DNA of 64,000 nucleotides from Candidatus Gastranaerophilales bacterium (GTDB taxonomy: Bacteria > Cyanobacteriota > Vampirovibrionia > Gastranaerophilales > Gastranaerophilaceae), in assembly GCA_944322615.1 (NCBI GenBank), contig CALUPH010000004.1:1-64000 (forward strand), read 5' to 3'. Under the pieces are notes generated by a model. It saw only the letters and a program-made list of their open reading frames with translations. It was not told the origin of the DNA and ran no database searches. Shown here piece after piece: positions 32,384 to 42,000 of the stretch. Position 1 is the first letter of the stretch. Each line of letters opens with the position of its first letter. Position numbers and translations under genes: made by a program.

Positions 32384-34054
32384 TTATATTATTGGAGAAG
32401 GCGGAGGAGTCATCGGAGCAGGTCCTCGTCTGTTTCTCTGTTGTGTTTGCATTGTATTTGGATTAATTTGATTTGGCATTTGGTTATTTGGCATTACATT
32501 GTGAAGAAAATCATCATCTGTTAAAGAAACATCTATTTTTGATGTTTTTATTTCAAATGTAAATCCGTTAGGAATTTTAGCCGGTACAGGATCTTCTTTT
32601 GAATTTATTGATAACTTTGACAACATTAAATCGCTGTTCTTTTCCCTTAAGCCCTTTACAAAATCTTGGACAGATTCACTTGTAGTAGCTTCACCAAGTA
32701 TACCAATACCGCCATCTGCGTTTGTTACAAATTTTTTAATGTATATTGAATCAGGTATCTCTGTTGATAATGCACTATATACATCAAAAACAGTTTTATT
32801 TGTTTCTAGAATTTTTGTTAATATTGGTATAATATCTTTTTTTTGATTTTTTTCATTTGTGCTTATTGTTTTTTTGAATACTTCAATTTCTTTTTCTGCT
32901 GAATAATTCTGTCCTTGTATACTATTTATTCTGCTTGTAAAGAATAGAGATGCAGCCAAACATACAATAGCTGCTGCAAGAACTGCAGTAATTATTATAA
33001 CAGTTATGAATCTGTATAAATCAACTTCATATTCGCCGACTTCAATTAGATTTTCATTTATACGTTCAGGTGGTAAGAAGTTTATATTTAATGGATATTC
33101 ATCATAATCTGCAACTGCGGCACCTACTGCTTCAATTGTCATGTAGGAAATCATATTAGAATCTATGTCGGGACTTACACTTGAAATATCAATAAATTGT
33201 TCATTTGTATTTATACTTTTATTTATATAGTCGATTTCACCTTGGAAGTCTAATTTCTGTGATAACAATTCTGAATTAACTTCATCTGTTTCACTTATAA
33301 TTAAGAATGATTGAGGGCTGTTTTTTGAAATAGTGTTTGTTGCAATTTTAGATATTGCGGAATATACTTCTTCTGTTGAAAATGATTTAACAGCCAATGG
33401 TTCTTCTATACAATCAATCAATGTCGGACCATTCAAATAGAATGAACAGCAGCTGTTTGGAGTTATTAATAATATTGCTGTTTTTTCTTCTTTTTGAACA
33501 TATTTGTTAAATCTATCGCAGAATTGGATTGATTTAAGCATTGAAGAATATGAAGAATCTATCCTAACCAATTCTGCTTCCATATTATCAAATATTTCAA
33601 TAATTTTAACTATAACTTTTGTTTGAATGGCACTGTATACAATATTCTTTTTGTCACGACCATATGCACTATCTAAAATAGAATATGAAATAATAGGTTC
33701 ATTTCTTTTGAAAATATACAAATCTTCTATTTCTGATTGCAAATTTTCAACAATAAACGGAGTCTCAGATACATTATCTAAAGATGTTATACCAAAATGC
33801 ACATTTGGCAAATTTAATGTGACGCTACATTCTTTTGGATTCAGACCTGCATCTTCAAACAAACCTTCAACTACTTCTGCGAATTCATCAAAATCAATAA
33901 TCTCTCTAATCGCATTATTATATTTAATGTTCCCTGAAGAATATTTGACTACGGACTTTGAAGCTTTATCTACGCAAACAAGCTCAATAAAATTATTGGC
34001 GGAAAGTGAAATACCAACGTGTGTTCTTTTTTTAAATCCCAGTTTTTCTAACAT
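32384..34054 (-). CDS. PilM-PilN fusion protein of the type IV pilus
   Basis: Protein of 556 residues joining two normally separate pilus proteins. Residues 1-~310 are an actin-like PilM domain (THVGISLSANNFIELVCVD, FDEFAEVVEGLFEDAGL, then IETIAP-like ATPase folds). At about 321-331 NINFLPPERI is the start signature of PilN, followed by a membrane helix (about 348-372), a coiled coil and the periplasmic PilN domain (TVFDVYSALSTEIPDSIYIKK). The last ~40 residues are a Pro/Asn/Gln-rich tail (PAPMTPPPSP), absent from typical PilN. PilM's N-terminal hook to PilN becomes covalent here. No frameshift is visible; the frame is continuous. Confidence 0.85.
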   Translation of the reverse strand: MLEKLGFKKRTHVGISLSANNFIELVCVDKASKSVVKYSSGNIKYNNAIREIIDFDEFAEVVEGLFEDAGLNPKECSVTLNLPNVHFGITSLDNVSETPFIVENLQSEIEDLYIFKRNEPIISYSILDSAYGRDKKNIVYSAIQTKVIVKIIEIFDNMEAELVRIDSSYSSMLKSIQFCDRFNKYVQKEEKTAILLITPNSCCSFYLNGPTLIDCIEEPLAVKSFSTEEVYSAISKIATNTISKNSPQSFLIISETDEVNSELLSQKLDFQGEIDYINKSINTNEQFIDISSVSPDIDSNMISYMTIEAVGAAVADYDEYPLNINFLPPERINENLIEVGEYEVDLYRFITVIIITAVLAAAIVCLAASLFFTSRINSIQGQNYSAEKEIEVFKKTISTNEKNQKKDIIPILTKILETNKTVFDVYSALSTEIPDSIYIKKFVTNADGGIGILGEATTSESVQDFVKGLREKNSDLMLSKLSINSKEDPVPAKIPNGFTFEIKTSKIDVSLTDDDFLHNVMPNNQMPNQINPNTMQTQQRNRRGPAPMTPPPSPII

Positions 34055-34218
34055 ATTTTTATATTAACCCATATTCCAATACAATATAACAATATTATAC
34101 CTATAATATTTTATATTTTCATTTTTGACAAGAAACTTAATGAATGAATTTCTTTTTTTTACTATACCATTTAATGTATAATAGTGGAAGTTTGTAATAT
34201 AGGTTTATGGTGGTCTTT

Positions 34219-34968
34219 ATGACAGATTTTATTTTTGGCAGAAATAGTGTACTTGAGTTATTACAAGACGGAAAAAGAAATGTTAGTAAAATTCTTTTAA
34301 TGAAAGGAAATAAAGAAAATTCTAAGTTGGCCCAAATAATTGACATTGCAAAAAATCGCGGAATAGTTTTTCAGTTCCTTCCGAAAGAAAAGTTTATTCA
34401 ATATAAGGAATATCCGCATCAAGGTGTAATTGCTTATGTTTCGCCCGTTAATTATACATCTCTTGAAGATTTTTTATCTAAAAAAGGAAATAATAAGAAA
34501 ATTATTATTACTGATGGAGTTGAAGATCCTCATAATATGGGTTCAATAATAAGAACTGCTGTTTGTGCGGGATTTGATGCTATTGTTTTTCCTTCCAGAC
34601 GTAATACTGTTATAAATGCAACGGTTGAAAAATCTTCAGCCGGAGCTATTAACCATATTGATTTAGTTATGGTTAATAGTCTTTCTTCTGCAATTGATAA
34701 ACTTAAGAATAACGACTTCTGGATAATTGCAACAGATATGAATGCAAAAGATAATTATTATGACATTGATTATTGCAATATGAATTTTGCAATAGTTATG
34801 GGCTCCGAGAAAGAAGGCGTTTCAACAACTATTTTGAAGAAAGCTGATTACAAAATAAAAATACCTATGTTAAGAAATTTTGATTCTTTGAATGTTGCAA
34901 ATGCTGCAAGTATTGTGATTTATGAAGCTGTTAAGCAAATAATACAAAAATCGGGGAATATTGTATAA
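34219..34968 (+). CDS. rlmB: TrmH/SpoU-family RNA ribose methyltransferase (RlmB-like)
   Basis: AdoMet-dependent 2'-O-methyltransferase of the SPOUT class, probably acting on 23S rRNA G2251 or a similar site. The N-terminal substrate-binding domain begins [12 protein letters not shown]. The knotted catalytic domain has [20 protein letters not shown] (motif 1), MGSEKEGVS (motif 2) and [19 protein letters not shown] (motif 3). An upstream ATG at 34207 exists, but the one at 34219 has GGTGG before it and gives the usual length, 249 residues. A TATAAT at 34177-34182 may be its -10 box. rpoD follows after 22 bases. Confidence 0.92.
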   Translation: MTDFIFGRNSVLELLQDGKRNVSKILLMKGNKENSKLAQIIDIAKNRGIVFQFLPKEKFIQYKEYPHQGVIAYVSPVNYTSLEDFLSKKGNNKKIIITDGVEDPHNMGSIIRTAVCAGFDAIVFPSRRNTVINATVEKSSAGAINHIDLVMVNSLSSAIDKLKNNDFWIIATDMNAKDNYYDIDYCNMNFAIVMGSEKEGVSTTILKKADYKIKIPMLRNFDSLNVANAASIVIYEAVKQIIQKSGNIV

Positions 34969-34990
34969 TAGATTATCAATTGGAGGCATA

Positions 34991-35971
34991 ATGGCAGAAG
35001 AGCAAGAAGATTTTTTAATTAAAGAAGATGAATATAATGAATCTAAATATAATGTTTCTCTTGATGATGAAGATATAATTTCTGCTGTTGAAGAACCAAA
35101 GGTTCCTGAAACACAGACAAGTGCTGCTGCAGATGATTCTGTGAAAATATATTTGCAGCAAATTGGTAAGATAAAACTATTAAGTAATGAAGAAGAACTT
35201 GAAGTTGCTAAGAAAATAAAAGAAGAAAATTCTGAGCAGGCTAAAAAAATTCTTGTTAATGCAAATTTAAGGCTAGTAGTTAGTATTGCTAAAAAATATA
35301 TAGGAAGAGGGCTTTCTTTTCTTGATCTTATTCAAGAAGGCAATATGGGATTAATGCGCGCTGCTGAAAAATTTGATTATTCAAAAGGTTATAAGTTCTC
35401 TACATATGCTACTTGGTGGATTCAACAGGCTATAACTCGTGCTATAGCTGATAAATCAAGACTTATAAGACTTCCTGTTCATATGATTGAAACATTAAGT
35501 AAAATTAAGAAGATTTCTACTGATTTAACAATTGAAAATGGTGCAGCACCTACAAAAGAAGAAATTGCATATAAAATAGGAATGCCTGTTCAAAAACTGA
35601 CTGCTTTAATAGAGTCTGCTCAAGGTACTATTAGTATTGAATCACCGGCCAATCAAAAAGATGAAAATACTAAACTTTCTGATTTTATAGTTGATGAAAC
35701 AACACTTTCTCCTGATACAAAAGTAACACAGGATAATTTATTCTGTGATATAAAAAAAATGTTAAATCATTTAAGCGAAAAAGAACGTAATGTCCTAATT
35801 ATGCGTTACGGCTTGGATGATAACGGGGAAAAGAAAACTCTTGAAGAAATCGGGACATATTATGGTGTTTCCCGTGAACGTATAAGACAAATCGAGAACA
35901 GAGCTATGAGTAAACTTAAAAAGCTTTGTCGTAACAATAATGTAAACAAGAACCTTAAGAATTATATATAG
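34991..35971 (+). CDS. rpoD: RNA polymerase primary sigma factor
   Basis: Sigma-70 factor of 326 residues. The ATG at 34991 is chosen because GGAGG stands 4 bases upstream; the frame itself opens earlier with a TTG. A short acidic N-terminus replaces region 1.1. Then come region 1.2 ([18 protein letters not shown]), region 2 ([40 protein letters not shown]), region 3 ([14 protein letters not shown]) and region 4 ([34 protein letters not shown]). The complete set of regions fits a primary or closely related group 2 factor. Confidence 0.93.
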   Translation: MAEEQEDFLIKEDEYNESKYNVSLDDEDIISAVEEPKVPETQTSAAADDSVKIYLQQIGKIKLLSNEEELEVAKKIKEENSEQAKKILVNANLRLVVSIAKKYIGRGLSFLDLIQEGNMGLMRAAEKFDYSKGYKFSTYATWWIQQAITRAIADKSRLIRLPVHMIETLSKIKKISTDLTIENGAAPTKEEIAYKIGMPVQKLTALIESAQGTISIESPANQKDENTKLSDFIVDETTLSPDTKVTQDNLFCDIKKMLNHLSEKERNVLIMRYGLDDNGEKKTLEEIGTYYGVSRERIRQIENRAMSKLKKLCRNNNVNKNLKNYI

Positions 35972-36032
35972 ATATTCTTATGTTTCAAAAATATATGCTA
36001 TAATTCTTCCATAGTATATATGGAGTTTTCAA

Positions 36033-36425
36033 ATGAAAGATATTACATCTGATAAGTTTGCAAGTGTTATAGCACGTATTTTGGATGATAAACAAGCAAA
36101 GGATATTAAAATACTTAATATTTCAAATATATCTGTTTTAGCAGATTATTTTGTTATTTGTTCTTCTGATTCACCAACTCATGTAAAAGCTTTGACAGGT
36201 TATGTTCGTGAAAAAGTTAAGGATTGTTTTGATAGAATTCCGATTGGTGAAGAAAATGATACAAAAAACAGGTGGAATTTGCTTGACTATGGTGATGTAA
36301 TTGTTCATGTTCTGCATAGAGAAGAACGTGAAACATATGCACTGGAAAGATTTTGGAACCATGCTTTTTGTATGGATGAAAATGAATGGAAAGAAAAATC
36401 TAAAGAATATTCTGACTATGAATAA
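36033..36425 (+). CDS. rsfS: Ribosomal silencing factor RsfS
   Basis: Binds uL14 on the large ribosomal subunit and blocks joining with the small subunit under nutrient limitation. Length 130. Family wording is clear: DKQAKDIKILNISNISVLADYFVICSS (read in two parts around 19-46), HVKALTGYVREKV, NRWNLLDYGDVIVHVLHREER and YALERFW. It follows rpoD by 61 bases and precedes the Spy-like gene by 16. Confidence 0.95.
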   Translation: MKDITSDKFASVIARILDDKQAKDIKILNISNISVLADYFVICSSDSPTHVKALTGYVREKVKDCFDRIPIGEENDTKNRWNLLDYGDVIVHVLHREERETYALERFWNHAFCMDENEWKEKSKEYSDYE

Positions 36426-36441
36426 TATGAAAGAGGTTAAT

Positions 36442-36852
36442 ATGAAAAAAACAACTTTATTGCTTGGAATTATTGCTATTCTGGCTTCTTCTGCTTCTGT
36501 TTTTGCAGAAGGTTTTGATTCTTTGGAAAACATTACTCCTGCACAAAAGCAAAAACTTACTCAAATTCAATATAATTATAAACAAGAAAATAATTCTTTA
36601 GAAATGAGAATTATGGATTATAACAATAAGATTGCTCAAGTAAAGAATGATAAAGATAAGACTCCCGAACAAGTTTCATTACTTACCAGTGCATATGAGA
36701 GAAATCTTTCAACTTTAAAAACACAACAAAAGATTCTGGAACAAAAAACTGACGCTATGTACAAATCAGTTTTAACACCTGAACAATATAATCAGTATAA
36801 AGCTCAACAGCTTAATGTTCAGGATTCTTTTAATAATTTCTTACAAAAATAA
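36442..36852 (+). CDS. Periplasmic Spy/CpxP-like (LTxxQ) protein
   Basis: The frame is open from 36301, but that part overlaps rsfS. The ATG at 36442 has AGAGGT before it and starts a signal peptide (MKKTTLLLGIIAILASSASVFA), giving 136 residues. The mature part is a helical, charged protein with ITPAQKQKLTQIQ near the start and LTPEQYNQYKAQQ at the end, the paired LTxxQ signature of Spy/CpxP periplasmic chaperones and stress sensors. It is the first of five genes pointing to envelope stress (Spy-like, secreted, anti-sigma, ECF sigma, Spy-like). Confidence 0.8.
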   Translation: MKKTTLLLGIIAILASSASVFAEGFDSLENITPAQKQKLTQIQYNYKQENNSLEMRIMDYNNKIAQVKNDKDKTPEQVSLLTSAYERNLSTLKTQQKILEQKTDAMYKSVLTPEQYNQYKAQQLNVQDSFNNFLQK

Positions 36853-36863
36853 GGAGGTATAAT

Positions 36864-37361
36864 TTGAAAAATAAGTTTTTAAAAATTTTCTTTTTAGTTT
36901 TTGCATTATTTGTATTTGTTTTGAATGCTAATGCTGTAGTATCTTCTGTGACGGATTTAAATAAAAAAATTGTAGATTTAAAGAAAATTTCTCAATATGA
37001 TTACAATTCTTTAGTTAATAAAAATGAACTTATAGGTTATAGGATGGATAGTTTTAATATGGCTTCTGCACAATATAAAAATTCTGCTAATCTTGTTGTG
37101 GATAATTTTAATAATATTCTTTTCCAAATAAATACTATAAAAAATTCTTCTGATTTTTCAGACTCAGATAAACAGGTTCAGATAAATAAACTATATCAGG
37201 ATGCTGATGCTGCTTTATATAATTTGGATTCCCAGACAATGAATTATTTGTTTTCATTAAGAACTATTATGCCTACTATTACTTATCAAAGGTATGTAAA
37301 AAAATTCCAAGAATTTTATAATGGAATAGGACTCACGGATAATAAACTTTCAGTGAGATAA
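36864..37361 (+). CDS. Secreted helical protein of unknown function
   Basis: Protein of 165 residues with a signal peptide (KFLKIFFLVFALFVFVLNANA) and a helical mature region rich in Asn, Asp and Tyr; no family recognised. The start is TTG at 36864, supported by a very strong AAGGAGGT 5 bases upstream. It follows the Spy-like gene by 11 bases and ends at a terminator, so the two form a transcription unit. Size and helical character resemble Spy-like proteins, but no LTxxQ motif is visible. Confidence 0.75.
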   Translation: MKNKFLKIFFLVFALFVFVLNANAVVSSVTDLNKKIVDLKKISQYDYNSLVNKNELIGYRMDSFNMASAQYKNSANLVVDNFNNILFQINTIKNSSDFSDSDKQVQINKLYQDADAALYNLDSQTMNYLFSLRTIMPTITYQRYVKKFQEFYNGIGLTDNKLSVR

Positions 37362-37390
37362 AAAGAACCGATTTAATCGGTTCTTTTTTA
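37361..37390 (+). terminator. Rho-independent terminator
   Basis: AAAAGAACCGAT and ATCGGTTCTTTT pair over 12 bp with a very short loop, followed by TT and an AT-rich tail. It starts at the last base of the preceding stop codon. Confidence 0.8.
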
Positions 37391-37456
37391 TTTTCATTTA
37401 AGAATGAACTTTTTATAGATGTTCTTCGTTATATATAATGAAAGAGGAAAAACATT

Positions 37457-37810
37457 ATGAATGATGAAAAAAAATGTAATAAATATGAAGGTTTCTTTGT
37501 TTTTCAAGACGAAGAAAAATTCTATGAACATTTAGAACATTGTCCTGATTGTCAAAAAGAACATGAAAAATATATTAAAGTTTCAGAGTTAGTAAAAGAA
37601 GTTGCACCGCTCTATTTAAAGAAAAAGCAGAAAGAAAAGATTGGTGTTATAAAAAAATTGGCTTGTTGTTTCGTTGTTTTTGTCGGATTGACAGCTTTTA
37701 CTGGTTATAAAGTATATGATAATTATACTATTCAAAGTAATTATGCACAGGATTCCTATGTAAGTACTATGGGGCTGCCTATTGACGAATATGGATTCTT
37801 AGAAATATAG
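37457..37810 (+). CDS. Zinc-binding anti-sigma factor (ZAS type)
   Basis: Protein of 117 residues. The N-terminal cytoplasmic part has His25-x3-Cys29-x2-Cys32 (EHLEHCPDCQKEH), the zinc anti-sigma motif. One membrane helix follows (about 66-84), and the last ~30 residues would be periplasmic. This is the form of membrane-anchored anti-sigma factors that hold an ECF sigma factor until a signal in the envelope releases it. The ECF gene starts 15 bases downstream, with the anti-sigma gene first, the reverse of the commonest order. Confidence 0.8.
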   Translation: MNDEKKCNKYEGFFVFQDEEKFYEHLEHCPDCQKEHEKYIKVSELVKEVAPLYLKKKQKEKIGVIKKLACCFVVFVGLTAFTGYKVYDNYTIQSNYAQDSYVSTMGLPIDEYGFLEI

Positions 37811-37825
37811 GGTAAGGAATAAATT

Positions 37826-38317
37826 TTGAAATCAATAATAGACCAATATAGAAATAATATCCGTAAAATTATTTCTACAATGACAGGTTCAAATAATGAA
37901 GATATAGAACAAGAAGTATATATAAGAACCTGGAAAAATATAGATAAATATAAAGAAAACGGTAAGTTTAAAAGTTGGATAAGTACAATTACTGCAAATT
38001 TATGCAGAGATTATTTGAAGTCTTCATATTTCAAACATGCTCAGAATTCGGTTACTGAAGAAGATGAGTTGATTCAAATAAAGGATAACAGAGAAAGTAT
38101 AGAAAATGAATTAATCAGAAAACAAAGACAAAAAAGGATTATGGATGCTATTGATTCATTGAAACCTAAATTTAGAGAAGTAATAATAATGTACGAAATG
38201 CAAGAAATGAGTTACGAAGAAATTTCGGAAAAACTTAAATGTCCTGTTGGGACAATACGTTCAAGATTATTTAATGCACGCAAAGAATTGAGTGTTTTAT
38301 TACAAGATTTAATCTGA
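37826..38317 (+). CDS. ECF-type RNA polymerase sigma factor
   Basis: Protein of 163 residues with only sigma regions 2 (NEDIEQEVYIRTWKNIDKYK, FKSWISTITANLCRDYLKS) and 4 (LKPKFREVIIMYEMQEMSYE, CPVGTIRSRLFNARKELS), so an extracytoplasmic-function factor. The start is TTG at 37826 with TAAGGA upstream. It is sandwiched between its likely anti-sigma factor and a secreted Spy-like protein that is probably one of its targets. The 13-base gap to the next gene indicates one transcript. Confidence 0.92.
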   Translation: MKSIIDQYRNNIRKIISTMTGSNNEDIEQEVYIRTWKNIDKYKENGKFKSWISTITANLCRDYLKSSYFKHAQNSVTEEDELIQIKDNRESIENELIRKQRQKRIMDAIDSLKPKFREVIIMYEMQEMSYEEISEKLKCPVGTIRSRLFNARKELSVLLQDLI

Positions 38318-38330
38318 AAGGAGCTTAAGA

Positions 38331-39002
38331 TTGAGAAAAATATTAATTCTTACGGCTTTGACCGTATCGGTTGTTGTTTTAGGCTATGGTATAAGTTATG
38401 CTCAAGAACCATTAAATGAAGGAGAACCGAGACCGGTTCCGATTGAAGATAATAATATCCTTCCTCCGCCGAAAGAAGAATTTGATATGAAGCAAGGACC
38501 TATTGGTATGCCACCTTCGGAATTTAATAAGCATAAAAAAGGACCTGTTCCAGAACAAATAAAAGGTCCCAGACCTTCTAAAGCCGAGATGGAAGCAAAA
38601 AAGGCCGAGTTTGAAAAACGTTTAAATCTAACTGAAAAGCAGAAAAAACAAATTGAAGCTAACAGAAAGAAAGATCATGAAAAGGTAAAACCTATTTTTG
38701 ATCAAATGCGTGATAAGAAACATGAACTCAGAAGGATAGAACGTGATTCTTCTATCTCGCAAAAGGACAAAGCAAGAAAGATAGATAAATTGAATTCTGA
38801 AATTAAAGTCTTGAATGAAAAAGCTGATAAATACAGACAAGAAAACATGAAGAATTTTGAATCTGTTTTAACAGATGATCAAAAAATAGAATTTATGAAG
38901 ATAAAAGAAGAACAAAAACAAGAAATGGAAAGACGCAGACTCCATTTTGAAAATAGAAAAAATATGGGAAAGAAACCAATTCCGCCCCAACCTCAAGATT
39001 AG
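38331..39002 (+). CDS. Periplasmic Spy/CpxP-like protein, Pro-rich
   Basis: Protein of 223 residues with an N-terminal signal helix (ILILTALTVSVVVLGYGIS). A Pro/Glu-rich linker (PRPVPIEDNNILPPPKEE) leads to a strongly charged helical domain with LNLTEKQKKQIEANRKKDHE and VLTDDQKIEFMKIKEEQK, the two LTxxQ-type motifs of the Spy/CpxP/ZraP group, and ends in a Pro-rich tail. The TTG start follows AAAGGAG. Being last in the anti-sigma/ECF operon, it could feed back on the stress signal as CpxP does; that is inference. Confidence 0.8.
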   Translation: MRKILILTALTVSVVVLGYGISYAQEPLNEGEPRPVPIEDNNILPPPKEEFDMKQGPIGMPPSEFNKHKKGPVPEQIKGPRPSKAEMEAKKAEFEKRLNLTEKQKKQIEANRKKDHEKVKPIFDQMRDKKHELRRIERDSSISQKDKARKIDKLNSEIKVLNEKADKYRQENMKNFESVLTDDQKIEFMKIKEEQKQEMERRRLHFENRKNMGKKPIPPQPQD

Positions 39003-39026
39003 GTTCCGCTCTATGAATAATTATTT

Positions 39027-39058
39027 AAAAACGAGGAAACAATTCCTCGTTTTTATTT
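39027..39058. terminator. Bidirectional terminator
   Basis: AAAAACGAGGAA (39027-39038) pairs with TTCCTCGTTTTT (39043-39054) around ACAA. It ends the ECF operon and, on the other strand, overlaps the stop of the AsmA-like gene. Confidence 0.8.
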
Positions 39059-42000
39059 TACCCATTTGAATGATTGTACATATCCGGATTCATTAATATT
39101 TCCATTAATAATTGCCTGGAATGTTCTTGCTTCATAATCACCATTTGTAAATGATGGGATTTTCTCTATATCTTCAACAAAATCTTTTCTGCTAAAATCG
39201 AGCATTGAAATACCCGGGATAAGCTTGAAGAATGTGTTAAGTGATGTATTTCCGAGTGTACCGAAGATTGTTGAAATTTTTCTTGATAATTTGCCTAAAA
39301 TTTCCATATCTGCGTGTGTTTTACTGATGTTATATTTACCGTGAATATACAAACTTAAATTTTCACCTTTAGAAAAGATTTCAATATCTTCAGCAATGCC
39401 GTTTCTTATTGTACAACTACCGTTAATATTTGAGAAATAACCTGTTTTAATCAGATTTAAAAGTTCCAATACACTGTTAATTGTAAATCCTGTTATACCG
39501 CTTTTTAATATGTTGCTTGCTCTAAGCAGATATTCAAGTGAACCCAGTTTTGGCATTCTACCGTCAGATATATCAAAATATACAAAACCATTTAAGTTTT
39601 TAATTATTTCTTCTTCTGTTATACCTTTTGTTTCAAGTATTAATTTCCCGTTAGCATTTCCGTATATTTGGTCAGTTCCGTCAAATAATGTCTCAGCTAC
39701 ATAATTTGCATCAACATTAGATAGTTCAAAATTACCTTTTAACTCGCTGTTTGTTAAATCATATGAAATTTTTCCGTTAATATTACCTTCACCGACATTA
39801 ACATTAATGTTATCTGCTGAGAAAAGACCATCTTTATCTATATTAAAATCACCTGTGAAATTTTCAGCTACTAATGATTTTATTATTAATTTCTTTATAT
39901 CAAGAAATCCTTTTTCAATATTTATGCCTGATAAATCAATATTATTTATTTCGTTGTTTGTATTCATTGCTTGACGAGCCTTAGATAGGCTTCTTAATAA
40001 CTTGTCATTGTCGATTTGATCGGCAGTTATTTTTAACGAATGGACTTTTACCTTATTGCATATGTTATTTTCTAAAATAGATTCTATAAATATTTTTGAA
40101 TCATTAATGAAACCGAATAAATTTATATTTATATTATTTCCGTCGGCTTTTAATCTTATATTTTTCACCAAAGTATCAAATAACGGGATATCAATATTTC
40201 GGCAATCCATATTGCCTTTGATTTTTGCTTGCTTAGTTTTTTCATCAAAAATATATTTTAAATTGCAGCTGAATGTGCCTTGTTGTAACATTGGTTTTTT
40301 CAAAAATATATTTAGTACTTTTGCTGATAAGTTTTTATTTGTTTTTATATTTAACTCTTGAGGTTCAATTATATTTTTATTTCTCTTTAATATTCCGTCT
40401 ATAGTTGCGAATGTAATCGGATATACTTTATTATTTTGAGAAGAAATATATTTTATATAATCTAACTTGTTGATTATAATTTTGTCATTCTTTATATTTA
40501 TTTTTCCGTTATATTCTCTTTTATCACTTATTTCACCAAGACTTACACCATCAATCATTACGTCTGCTTCAGGAAATAATGTTATTTTAGGCATTATAAA
40601 TATATTTTCTTGAGTTCCTTTTAATTCTGCAGAAATATTTATATCACCTGATATATTTATTTTTCTTCCGATTTCTTCAGGTAAGTAGCTTTGTATAAAA
40701 TTATTTGTTAGTTTTGAGGTAAAATAGCCATTTATTTGAGGGTTTTTATATATTTCGGAAATTGTAAAGTTCCCAAATATCGGTATTTCTGCAATATTTC
40801 CCGAAATACTGTTTAACATAAGTCTGTTATTTTTCAAGTAAATATTAAAATCATCAAATATAAATGGAATATTTGTTTTTTTATGCTGGAATTGCGGTTT
40901 GTTGAATTGTAAAATTCCGTTTAATATATTTTGCTTTATTTCCAGTTTTATATTTGCGAATCCTTTATAATTTGTAAATTGTGAAATAATAGAATTAATA
41001 CTTTCAGGAACAATATTTATATTGTTGATATTATTGAGATTTTCGAGGTTAAGATTATCTGCAATTATATCTAAATTGTATATTGGATTTAGTGTATCTA
41101 TATTTTTTACTTCACCATTGATTTTTAATATTGAATCAAATAATTCAGCATTTACATTTTCAACTTTTACTTTGGAATTCTCCATTATAACTTTACCTGA
41201 TTGCGCTTTTAATGAAGATTCGGAATTATCAGGAATAAAATTCATTACCGCATAAGCTTTATCAGTTATGAAATCAACTGATTTTGCTTTGTATTTAAAT
41301 AATAAATCATGTTTTGAAGCAATTTGGTATAAAGGTGATAAATCAGGATAATTTTGAGGATACAAATATGATTTTGTTAGAAATTTTATTGTATCTCTTA
41401 GATTAACTGATTTACTTGTAATCGTTATATCTACATCAGGAATTTTTGATGTTAAATCATTAATCACAGTTCCATTTATTGTGATTGGAGAGGAACCTGA
41501 AACACCTTCTATATTATTGAGTGTTGTTTTGGTTTCGGTAAAATCAACAATACCTTTTATATCGTCAATTGGGGTATAAAAACCTTCAATATTACAAGAA
41601 TTTCCTAAAAGATATAAAGAACCTTTGACCTTCATATCTTCAAATGCTTCGTCAGGTGGTAAAGGCGGTTGACCAAAGGGAATCGGTACAATTTTAGCTG
41701 TTAAATTTACAAATAGTTTAGCCGGTCCTTTTGCTTTTGTTATTATGACTAAACCTTCTTTTACATCTTTCAGAAGCTCGCTTTTATTTATTATTTCAAG
41801 CATATCTTTTGCTTCTGCATTGTTTGAAGAAATATTGAAATTTAAATTTCTATTTATTCTAACTCTTCCTTCTACATTTAAAGGATTTGTTTTAACATAT
41901 GCTCTTTCTGATTTGAAAGATATTGTATCTTTTTTAAAATCGATATTTCCTTTACCGTTATGAACTTCGCCATATAAGCCGTTATATGTTAAGCGTGCTT

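Noticed and set aside
36301-36441. N-terminal extension of the Spy-like frame
   Set aside because: It overlaps rsfS in another frame, while the ATG at 36442 has a ribosome-binding site and begins a signal peptide.
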